Shown here piece by piece: positions 21,087 to 31,200 of a stretch of 64,000 bases of DNA. Source of the stretch: Fistulifera solaris (Eukaryota > Bacillariophyta > Bacillariophyceae > Naviculales > Stauroneidaceae); assembly GCA_030295235.1 (NCBI GenBank), contig AP026140.1, forward strand, positions 620,001-684,000, in the 5' to 3' direction. How positions within the stretch are numbered: the stretch's first letter is position 1; each line of letters opens with the position of its first letter. Under the pieces are notes generated by a model. It was not told the DNA's origin and did no database searches. It was given only the letters and a program-made list of their open reading frames with translations. A program made the position numbers and the translations under genes.

Positions 21087-23578
21087 ATGAAACTACTTTT
21101 ACTACTACTAACGAGTCTCCTTTCCGGGGCGTGCGCCCAAGATACCATGTATTTCAATCGCGTCAATGTCTTTTATCCCTGCTCGCAAGACGGCGCGGAA
21201 TGCAATTCCGACAACGAAACGGTCGCCGAGATTGTCGATGCGTCTCCGGATGGAATGACATTGGTGTATACCGATGGTACACAAGGTCGTATTGGTTTCA
21301 TTGACATTTCCGATCTCACCAATCCCCTGCCCATGGGGACCGTCGATGTGGGAGGGGAACCCACGTCGGTCGCCGTCACCAAAGACGGTTTGTATGCGGT
21401 GGTCGCCGTCAACACGTCTCCGGACTTTGTGAATCCGTCCGGTGTCATGCATGCGATTCGTATGGATACGATGGAAGTGGTGGTAACCACCGAACTGGGT
21501 GGACAACCGGATAGTATTGCCATTTCGGCCGACAATGCGTACATGGCCATTGTCATTGAAAATGAACGGGATGAAGATCTGGGTGAAGGTGGGATTCCGC
21601 AACTGCCCGGTGGATACGTCATTGTGGTCGACAAGACGGCCGAAGATCCTGCCGAATGGACGATGCAGAACGTCAATCTCACCGAGGCGCTCACGGCGGC
21701 CGGGGTCGACTTTCCCGAAGACCCCGAACCCGAGTATATCGCCATCAATGCCGAGAATGTGGCCGTCGTCACCATCCAGGAGAACAATGGAATTGCGCTC
21801 ATTGATCTTGCGACAGCGACCGTGCTCGGTGCCTTTTCCGCTGGAGCGGTCGATTTGGAGATGATTGATAGTGTGGAAGACAACATCATTGACATGAGCG
21901 CCTCGTTGTCACAAATCCCTCGTGAACCCGATACCGTTGCCTGGATTGGTACCGAGTTCTTTGCCACGGCCAATGAGGGTGATTTGAATGGTGGATCGCG
22001 GGGATTCACCATCTTTGATCGCAATGGAACGGTTGTTTTTGACATTGGCAACGCCATGGAACATGCGATTGCTCGTATTGGTCAGTATCCGGAAGGCCGT
22101 TCGGAAGCCAAAGGCAATGAACCCGAGGGATTGGCGTACGGGGTCTTTGGGGACGAAAATTTACTCTTCGTCATGAGCGAACGAGCGTCCGTGGTCCTCG
22201 TGTACAGCATTGCGGATCCTTCCAGCCCCACCGAAGTCACTTTGAAGCAAATTCTTCCTTCGGAAGCTGGACCGGAAGGTATTGTCCTGATTCCTTCGCG
22301 CAATATGGTCGCCATTGCTACCGAAACCGATGAACGAGGCAACACGATTCGTGCGACGGTCGGCCTTTACGAAATGCGAGCAGGTGAACCCATCTTTCCC
22401 CATTTGACCAGTGCCGATCGCGAGGATGGTACACCCATTCCGTTTGGTGCTTTGAGTGGCTTGGCCTGTGGTGATGCGCCCGGACTTTCGAATCCTCTGG
22501 CCAATACCGTCTTCACCATTGAAGACAGTTTTTACAATCAGAGTCGTATGTTCGAGATTGATACCAGTACCAAGACGCTCACCAGAGAAATTCGTTTGAT
22601 GGACAGCAACGGCGCGCTCGCTGCTGTTTCTGCCTCCCAAGTCAATGATGACATGACAGTTAGCTTGGATAATGAAGGCATCGCATTGGCTGACGACGGA
22701 ACCTTTTGGATTGTCAGTGAGGGAGCTGGAACTGTCGGAGATCCCGAAGAACCTTTGGAGTCGGCGAATCTGCTCTTGCATGTGACTGCCGAGGGCGAGA
22801 TCGTTCACGTGTATACTTTACCCGAAGAGGTAAACGCCATTCAAGTCCGCTTTGGATTTGAAGGTGTTGCCGCGTATGGAGACTACTTGGTGGTCGCTTT
22901 CCAGCGTGCATGGGGCGAGGAAGCCAATCCTCGCATTGGCATCTTCAATAAAGCTACGGAGGAATGGAAATTCGTTTTTATCCTTTGGACGAAGTCAAGT
23001 CTCAAAACGGCGGCTGGGTGGGTCTCAGTGACATTGCGCCGATGGGATCGGGAATGTTTATGGTGTTGGAGCGAGACAATCAAGGTAAGAAGAACACTGC
23101 TACGTGATTTCGGGCCAGCATTGACTAAACATGCGTGTCTTTTGAATATCCAGGATCGAAGGATGCCGTCATCAAGCAATACTGTACCATCGACCTTGGT
23201 GAGGACCTAAGCGCCGTCACAGATGGGGCTGACATTACAAAGAGCGATTGCGTTGATATCATTCCGACTTTCTTTGAAATGACGAAAGGGTCAACCCGGG
23301 AAAAGTTTGAAGGTCTCTGTGTCACTGCGCAAGGTAATATCTGGGTCAACAATGACAATGATGGATTGAATGATAATAGTGGCGAGAATGTGCTTGCAAT
23401 TGTGGGTACAATTTCTCTTCCTGGAGATGATGGCAGTGCCCCCGTCGATGGCGGGCAGGAGAGTCCAGCTGGTGCTCCCCTTGACGGCCCAGTCGGAACT
23501 CCGACAGGATCGTCTGCAACAGCCGCAACCTTGATGTTGCCTGTTGCACTGCTTGCTGTAGCCGCCATTGCGTTCTAA
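21087..23578 (+). CDS. Secreted phytase-like/choice-of-anchor beta-propeller phosphohydrolase with GPI-type tail
   Basis: Signal peptide KLLLLLLTSLLSGACA, then a beta-propeller N-terminal half (repeated blocks such as VDVGGEPTSVAVTKDG and TELGGQPDSIAISADN) and a C-terminal half like the esterase-like phytase family (GNEPEGLAYG, SLDNEGIALADDGTFWIVSE, RFGFEGVAAYGDYLVVAF). Related algal and bacterial proteins are annotated as alkaline phosphatase- or phytase-like; a secreted phosphomonoesterase is the best guess. A 69-bp intron (23085-23153, phase 1) joins LERDNQ to GSKDAVIKQY. One frame break at 22971-22972 (missing T) separates EEWKF from RFYPLDEVKSQNGGW. The C terminus is a Pro/Gly/Ser spacer followed by a hydrophobic end (LMLPVALLAVAAIAF) with no tail, a typical GPI-anchor signal. 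Its upstream region is shared with the acid phosphatase. Confidence 0.78.
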
Positions 23579-23728
23579 TAGAAAAGCACAAATATGGCTT
23601 GCTTTATATGCTCGCGTCATGCACGAATATTCGTGCGACCTGTGACGAAAACTTCCTGTAATTAACAAAACTTTTAACACGCGTTGCAACCGTTTATGAA
23701 CTAGCATCTTACTTCTTATGTCTCGAGC

Positions 23729-25292
23729 TCATCGCCGCGCAGCAAGTTTGTCGAAATTCTCCGCTCCCATCAATTCTCTGAACCGGTTTAACATTTCCTC
23801 GCGTGATGTTGGCTGGGTATTACTTTGCTGTAAAAAAAAGTGCTGCGGCTTTATAGCATGCTTGCAAAGCTTGTGTTTCTTGATCCGGTGTTTCTGCATG
23901 TTGAATAGCAAGTCGAAACGACTCGACTGCTTCTTTCCATTTTCCTCGACTAGCTTGAGCTCCACCTAAACTGTAGCGAGGCGCAAATCGCTCCGGACTT
24001 TGTTCAAGGGCCTTTTTGTAAAAATGAATTTCGGAATCTTTTCCTTCGTGCAGAACGCCCAAGTTTGTAAATGCCACAGATTTATCGATTGTGCTGGCCT
24101 CGGGCGTTTGTATGATTTTTTTGGTACAGAGCTTCCTGTTCTTTTCATTGCCAGGACCACGTAGCTCGTACGCTTCAGCGAGAAGGTTCATAGCGGACAC
24201 ATCGGAAGCATCCACTTGCAAGCATATTTTCATGCAAGCAATGACCTTTTCAATGTCACGATTTTTATAGTGAAGGCAGCCCAATGGGTAGGCGACTGAT
24301 CCTGATAGCGGATGGACATTGTCTTGGCAGTACTCAAGCACTTGGATTGCTTTCTCGGGATTTCCTTGTTTCTCTAGATTAGACGCCCATAAATTGTACG
24401 ATCCTTCAAAAGTAGGGTTGATTTGAACTGCAGCTTCTAACATCTTCATATCATCGGAATCCTGCAAAAGCTGTCGAACGATTTCTGCCTTGTCTTGATG
24501 CATGCAGAAGCCTCCAATGATATACCTTTCTCCGGCTTCTACCGCATGACCGGCATGCTTCAATCCACCCGGACGCACAGTAACTTGGCCAGCTTTCATT
24601 TTCAAAATATTGTTGTCGGCGTCGATGCCTTCGATCCAAGTACCTCCGCCTTCAAAGTCCTCGTTCAATGCAATGGTGAATGACAAACATCCCGAGTCGG
24701 TATGAATGTCCGTTCTACGACCCGTCTCTGGAGTATAGCGAAACAAATACGCGGAATCGACGCAGAGTCGCGCAGCATCTTCACAAAAGTCGGGAAATTG
24801 TTGCGCCAAAAGAGGAAACAAGCGTTGGGCGCAAGTTTTCACAAACCAGTCGTAGACTGCCGGTACATCCTTGATCCAAAATCCGGTCACAGGATATTGC
24901 CCCGATTTCAATTCTTTCCATTGACCCTTATTCGTTTCTAGAAAATACCGATTGGCCATATCGATCACGGAAGCGCACTCTTCGGGGGAAAAGACATCCG
25001 CGACATACACGCGCCGTGACAAAATGTCCGGAAAATCAGGAAGTGAACCAGGTGCGTCAATGTTGTATTCCTTAAATTGGTGTTTAACCGAGGTCCCTTC
25101 TTCAACGACGACTTTGTTTGTCGGATAATTGGTGAGAGCTTGCTCAACGGCTTGTTTGTGTCGTTGAAAGGCCAGTTTCCGGGCTTCGTCGAGAACGGAC
25201 GGAGTAATTGTGAAGAGATCGGCAAGTGTATCGACAGACGCTTTCGCCCAAGCCGAACCGCCCGCGAAAAGTAAGAGCGATAGCCAATTCAT
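23729..25292 (-). CDS. Secretory 2OG-Fe(II) (prolyl 4-hydroxylase-like) oxygenase with C-terminal TPRs
   Basis: Signal peptide (NWLSLLLFAGGSAWA) starts at 25292. The oxygenase domain (about residues 90-270) shows the 2OG-Fe(II) facial triad: H197 and D199 in DIHTDSG, a distal His at about 246 or 249 in GGLKHAGHAV, and the 2-oxoglutarate-binding Arg at about 256 in GERYIIGGF. The family uses Fe(II), O2 and 2-oxoglutarate to hydroxylate prolyl or lysyl residues. About 200 residues of TPR-like helices follow (IEKVIACMKICLQVDASDVSAMNLLAEAY, KALEQSPERFAPRYSLGGA). The frame closes early at 23820; an extra base in the 8-base run at 23832-23839 explains this, and the next frame adds QQSNTQPTSREEMLNRFREL and ends at 23729. 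Likely works in the ER or Golgi on secreted proteins. Confidence 0.85.
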
Positions 25293-25533
25293 TGTAACTG
25301 AAATAGTGTTAAGATAGATCAGTGCAAGTGGGTTTGAAGACTAGTATTTTATGGCATGCAAGAATGTTTTTGATGTTGAAGAGATAGCATCGTCTGCAAA
25401 AAAATGAAAGCAAAGCGACGGCGACGTATGACATACAGACGCTTGTTATCGCATGCGACGCGACGAGTAGGTGTGCGCGACGATTTTGCGTGACGAAGAT
25501 CTCGTATTTTTCGTCCATTTTCATGCAGCATTC

Positions 25534-26336
25534 ATGCTATCATTTCCTCCAATCATGATACGAAACCGCAACAAATCACGGATACGAAATGCACCGGCAT
25601 GGTTACAACTACTGCTAGTTCTCATGGTCACTGAAATCAACGGCTTTCGTCCCTATTCCTCTTATCGATTCGCCCCCAACGGTGTCTGCATCTCACCCAT
25701 CCATTTCATTGACGTCAATGACAGCGCCAACACCTTCGTTATGCGCTCAGTACCCGGTGAGGGTGATTGCATGTTTTTGGCGGTAGCCTTGGCGACTTTG
25801 ACGAGTATGGGATTGGGTGGCAATGACACTCTGTTGAGGGCCATTTCTCGTGAAACTCGGGATGTTGTGGCTACCGTATTGGAAGCTCCTTCGGGGCATC
25901 TCGTCATTGAAGGAAAACGGCTGGTCACAACACAAGCATTGTTGCGGTCCGCTGCGAAAGGCGAAGGTCTGTCTACGGAAGAATATCTCACACAATTACG
26001 GAAAGAAGGGATCGAGGGCGGGCTCTACGGGGAGGTCCTGAGCTAACAGTTTTAGCTAATGTGTTACGGAGACCTATTAGTATTTATGAAATCGATTCCA
26101 ATGGAATAGAACAAGCTGGAGAGCAAAGGACAGAAAAAGATGTCGCTTTCGTAAGAAGAATGGGCGTCTTTGGGAAAGACTTCTTCCAGGATCCGTTAGA
26201 AGCGCTTCCCGAGTCAGCCATCCTGTCACACCCCTGGGTGAAAAATGGAGCATATAGCTGGCATTTACATATTCTTGTTGTTGATACAAGTCCAGGAGAG
26301 AAGCATGCATGTGTCTTGCTTCCTCAAAAACGATGA
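25534..26336 (+). CDS. OTU-type cysteine protease (deubiquitinase-like), plastid-complex preprotein
   Basis: Start at ATG 25534 or 25555. A basic leader and hydrophobic segment (WLQLLLVLMVTEING) end in NG-FRP, which fits a diatom bipartite presequence with Phe at the predicted +1 position. The OTU motif follows: VPGEGDCMFLAVALA with the catalytic Cys at about 79 and its Asp one residue before, a helical middle, then YGG-PELTVLANVLRRPISIYEID and the C-terminal catalytic His in WHLHILVVD. A run of four G at 26029-26032 lacks one base, which splits the frame between GGLYG and GPELTVLANVL. I recall an OTU protease reported in the periplastidial compartment of P. tricornutum as part of the symbiont-derived import machinery; whether this is that gene needs checking. 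Confidence 0.78.
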
Positions 26337-26452
26337 TCCTAGCTCTCCGATTGTTTAGTCGCGAACACACGTAGCATGGCTTACCGGTAGTGTGATGCTT
26401 GTGAAAACCATCTTCTCGATCAAAGCGGTACCCATCTTTCTCCGTGCGATGC

Positions 26453-26460
26453 TGACGTCA
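26453..26460. promoter_or_regulatory. CRE palindrome TGACGTCA
   Basis: A perfect 8-bp CRE site about 120 bp upstream of the DUF423 start. bZIP factors bind such sites, and TGACGT elements take part in CO2/cAMP responses in P. tricornutum. Function here is untested. Confidence 0.4.
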
Positions 26461-26581
26461 TTCGAGTTTTTCGGCAAGCGCACGGCACGTGAGAACGAAC
26501 AAATATTATTACCTGGTAGTAAGATACGGAGTAAACATTAGAAGCAGGCGTTATAACAATACCCAGAAACAACAAAGCATC

Positions 26582-26965
26582 ATGTCGGAAAAATCGAGTT
26601 CTATTTTACAGCAAATTGCTGGGGCACTTGGAGCAACAGGTGTCGGTTTGGGCGCCATTGGCGCTCATGCGTTGCGCAAGAAATTGGAACAACGTGGAAT
26701 GACGGCCGCTTGGAATACAGCGATTCTCTACCAGCTTTTTCATTCAGCAGCGCTCGTCGGTGTTGCAGCTCTCGCAAAAGGTAGTGCACACGAGAAGCAG
26801 CTTACCCGGGCTGGGCAAGTCATGGCGGTAGGAAGTCTTTTGTTTTCGGGGTCAATCTACATGCTGTGCTTCGAAATAGGCCCTAAATACATCGTCGGTC
26901 CTACTACTCCTATTGGTGGATTCTTTATGATAGGAGGTTGGATCATGCTTGGCTTGGCGGTTTAA
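26582..26965 (+). CDS. DUF423 (TMEM256/YgdD-like) small membrane protein
   Basis: 127 residues from the ATG at 26582; the frame is open upstream without a better start. It has the DUF423 pattern: a Gly-rich first helix (GALGATGVGLGAIGAHALRK), an AWNTAILYQLFHSAALVGVA segment, and later helices ending IGGFFMIGGWIMLGLAV. The family is common in bacteria and eukaryotes, is predicted to have four membrane helices, and has no proven function. Intact here. Confidence 0.88.
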   Translation: MSEKSSSILQQIAGALGATGVGLGAIGAHALRKKLEQRGMTAAWNTAILYQLFHSAALVGVAALAKGSAHEKQLTRAGQVMAVGSLLFSGSIYMLCFEIGPKYIVGPTTPIGGFFMIGGWIMLGLAV

Positions 26966-27050
26966 TAAACGCGCTTCTGCTCCTTTTGTTCGCTTGCGTC
27001 CGGCTGTTAATAATCAATATAAAATTGTCTATAAACACAACAAAACATGT

Positions 27051-28072
27051 CTAGTCTTTAGAATTCTCCATTTTTGATTGATAATACTTTTCAAGCATAG
27101 CATGATGATGTCTGACTTTGGTTCCCACTTTCTTAAGCTTTTCGTTGAGAATTGCATCCAGTACCAACTCCATCACAGGAAACGCTAAAGCCGCCAACAA
27201 CGCCAGTATAGCTTCCAAGACGACCACTGTAACATAATTCCAAAACAGACCGCGGAACCATAATGCAGCCAGCATCGACACAACCGCCATACCAGCATAA
27301 ATCAAGGGATTTTTCGGCAAAGAAGAGCTGTTGTATGTAAACATGAAAATGACCAAAGCTTCTCCCAAAAAGAATATCCAAGAGGATCGAAGTGAATTGT
27401 GCATCAGCATCAGGCCTGCTGCTATCGCCAAGGGTGATAACACATCAGTAGGAGAGCCGCCAGCTTGTCGTATACTTTGCACGATGCGAAAGGCAATGTA
27501 CGCCAGAAAGGCCAGTGCAGGATACATCGTCCATCTATAACGAACTAGAAATACAGAAACGGCACCCATCATCACTGTAACAATGAAAAGAAAATTCAAT
27601 TGAGGATCCCGAAAATGTTGGATGATGGAAAAGAAACAAATGTCGAAACAAACGTACTCGTTCGGACGGTTAATTGAAGCAAAAATGCTATCACCATCCC
27701 TGCAATTTCTTGAACTATGCCCTGTGCCGTTGTTGGTGCCGATTCCTTCTCTTCGTCTGTATCATTGTGTTCGTGCTCTTCATCGTCATCCAGATCGATC
27801 CCCAGTATGTCGTATTGCTTTCTGAGTTTAGGATTTGTGAGAACCTTTTGCGCCCGATTTAGAACTCGGAACGTCTCATCATCTCCACCTGGTTTGTCCG
27901 GATGGTGCTTCAAAGATAGCTTGCGGTAATTCTTCTTAATTAAATCCTCATCAATGACGGTCTCGTCGGGATTCTCTTTCGACTGAACTCCTTTTGGTAT
28001 GTTCAAGTACGTGTAGTATCCGTCAGGAGCTAGCAAACTGACAATAGCGTCAGAAGATTTGTATGACACCAT
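27051..28072 (-). CDS. Membrane-bound J-domain (DnaJ) protein
   Basis: The ATG at 28072 gives [27 protein letters not shown] domain follows (about residues 25-95) with the HPD tripeptide in [17 protein letters not shown], needed to stimulate Hsp70 ATPase. An acidic stretch ([18 protein letters not shown]) and several hydrophobic helices follow ([51 protein letters not shown] and more), ending in a charged tail. The frame changes at the C-run 27608-27610: one missing base joins PSSNIFG to [10 protein letters not shown], so I take it as one gene with an N-terminal J domain in the cytosol and four to six membrane helices. Probably ER; the client is unknown. Confidence 0.82.
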
Positions 28073-28192
28073 TTCCGCAATAATAGACTTTACAAGCTTA
28101 GAGGATATTGTTCTTTCACACGTCCACCGCAATCATAGGAATGCGCATAATTGAAAGTGAGCGATAATCGGAAAACGAGGACGACGCGAGAA

Positions 28193-28280
28193 CGAAATAA
28201 GGCAGTGGTGTAAAATTATGACTACAAGTGTTACATCTACCACGGAGGCTTCCCCGTCTGTACTACACTCGGTTATTTCG
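28193..28280 (-). repeat. Terminal repeat of copia element (3' side in sense)
   Basis: 88 bp, identical to the copy at 34919-35006. It begins CGAAATAA and ends TTATTTCG, an 8-bp terminal inverted repeat, rather than the usual TG...CA of LTRs. Confidence 0.85.
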
Positions 28281-31200
28281 GTCCCCTCACGATGAGACGC
28301 GAGCTAGGGCTTCAACGTGTCCTTCATAACCGATAAACCCTTATTTCATGGAAAAACAACATAAAAACCATGACGATTCATTCATCGAATCCATCCTTCA
28401 TCATGTGGAAAATACATCAAAACCACACATCGACTTGTCCGTGGAAAATACGTCAAAACCACGTATCAAACTTGAAACTTCAATCACTGTACCTGGACGA
28501 AAAACTTATCCCCAGGAGGCTCATCCCATCGGAATAGTAAACATAACTACCCAACCAGTGCATCGGGACCTATCGCCTGCATCACTGATGTAAAATACGC
28601 TTCACCAGTGGATCTCGTACATTCCCAGCTTGAATCTTCGTCAGAATATCTGCCAAATTCGTCTTCGTGAGGCTCGTAGGATACATCAACAATACCCATC
28701 GCAACTCGCTCACGCATTACATAGTAATATGCCACCGAATTGGACTTCTTCTTCAGAACTGATTCAGGAATACTCGAGTTCTTGATCACCGACATATTGT
28801 CACCTTTGACAACCGCAGGATCTTCTACCGGCACACCCATCATCTGTAGTTTGTACCGTAGACCTTCGATTAACTCGACCGCCGTTTTCATAGCACTAAA
28901 CTCAGCACCAAATGTCGACGTCTCAATCGAAGTTTGCTTCTTGCTGTACCATACTGTCAATGACCTGTTCAAATAGATCAAGACACCTGTACGGGAACGA
29001 CGAGTAACATGGTCACCCGCCAAGTCAGCATCAACGAAACACGTTATTTGCACAGGCTTACCCAATGGCTTTGGACAATCCGTCGGAATCATAGGCTTAG
29101 CATCTCGGTAAAAGTCATTCCAATCAGGTCTAGGTTGTCTGGCGTGCTCGACATACGAAGGATCGAACACAATCTTAGACCTTTCATGTGACTTCAAATA
29201 TGCAAAGACATGCACAACCGCAGCTAGATGGCCTTTCCTTGGCATCGCACTGTGAGACGCAAGCATCAAAACTTCACCACAAATATCAACTCTTCCAAGC
29301 TCGACCATCCAGCGTAAAACCCCTATTTGCGAGTGATATAACTGGATTTCGTCATCGCACTCCGGGCGATATGTCAAGCTCCGGACGGTACTTCGGTGGT
29401 AAAACACTTGACGCCTTCTTCGGTAAAGCCTCATCTCGCTTTTCCAACCAAAGACAAACGTTTCGTATTGCTTCCTTCACATATTCATTCGAACTCATCG
29501 ACCAACAAGGCTTTTCATCACCCGGGAATTGATGCTGACCAATCATCGAACCCAAGTAGCGAGTTGGCTTGCCTATCGAACCTTCTTTCAGAAGAAAGTG
29601 TTGATCAAGCTTGTATAGAATAGCTTCCGGCCACAGAAACACACAGGATGTCATCCGTATAGACCAATACCAACTCGTAGTAACTAGTCCCATCCGCTTT
29701 CTGTGCCGGCCGTATCCATACATCGTTATCCGCTCGACAAGGTGTAAAACTCAACGACTCATGCAAACACTCACTCAGATATGACCTCCACGCAGCTCCA
29801 GAACTCTTCAGTCCGTAAAGAGCTTTCACGATTTTCGCCTTTCGACCTTTGAACTGTGGACCAAATTCGGCACCGCAAATAATAAAGATTCGTTCTCGAA
29901 CTGGTGCATTCAAGTACGCATTTCCAATATCTGCCGCCATAATGTCCAAATCGTTCAATGCCGCTAGTAGGAAGGCAATCCGCACGCTTTCTCTCGATAC
30001 AACACTAGCATAGGTAATCGAGCTCGGGCGGATCCGTCATGTGTCCCCCCTGCTACGAGGGCGGGCCTTCCGTGTGAAATCTGGTTTTATATCAAAAACC
30101 ATGTGAACCCCAATCTTGGTAAAACCAGCAGGATTGGGAGCGTCTTCATCAAGGATCTGAAACGCCTTAGCTACCGCGACGCATCTCTTCTTAACGCCCC
30201 AAAAGTCAGTTCCCGTAGCGCGATCAATCGCCAATGCTTCTTCGACTGTCTTTGGCAATGCGATCCCATATTTCTGAGTAACACGAAAGTAGCGCTTAGC
30301 CATCGCTTTGATGATCCTGGTCCTTCTCTTGAGCGTGTAGGGAACCCACCATGAGAAAGCAGGCTCCTCAGCAATCTGTCTCGCAACAGCAAATTCCGCT
30401 AACTGTAAAGGGTGAGACTGCTTTAGGTCTTTCAGTTTCTCCCAAGTAGTAGTGCCATCATTCCATAGACAACACAGTTTCCATCCCTTGGTAGTCCGCT
30501 TAGGATACTTTCGGTTGTTGTGGATCACGAATGCCTCTTCATGCGGAACCGCTGCGACTCTTTCTTGTAGTCCACTATTTCCTTTAGGACATAACTCGCA
30601 CGCCCATGGTCATCGACTTCGGCATAGATGGCTTCAGCGATCTGATTCGCATGATAAGCCTCCACTTCACCCGTATCAAATTCAATCTCATACAGAGCGG
30701 TATCGAGCAAAGGGTTAGGATGGTACCGGCCAATAGGATTCCCGTCTTGATCGTGCTTTCGACCTTTAACCGTACCGTACGACATCAAGTCCCCTTGGCG
30801 GAAGCATTACCCTTGCTGAGATATATTGATTGTATGAATCGTAATCAAACTCATCAGCTTCCTTTATCTCGGGAACTTCCGGATCTTGCGACTCGGTCGG
30901 AACATAGTATTCCAACTCTGGGGTGCTTCGTCTTCCGGTATCTCGGTCGGATCCAAGGGCATGGCTCGGTCCTTCAGCTTTTGCTCCAACGTCTGCGTGA
31001 ACTTTGCCTTCAACTCAGCAACGGCTTGGCTATTCTGTTCCTCAACTGACAAAGGGAAAACACTTGTACGGGAAATCGGTCGACCAGAAGCGGGTAGGAT
31101 CCTAGCACATAGGACATCACCGACATCGGAAACTGGGACCAAGGTATCTTCCAAGATGCTTCCTTTCCATATTTTCGTCTTGAGGCGAGATAAACCAAAC

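Noticed and set aside
21173-22057. 294-residue Ser/Thr-rich open frame on the minus strand
   Set aside because: Antisense shadow of the phytase-like gene; low-complexity composition without family features.
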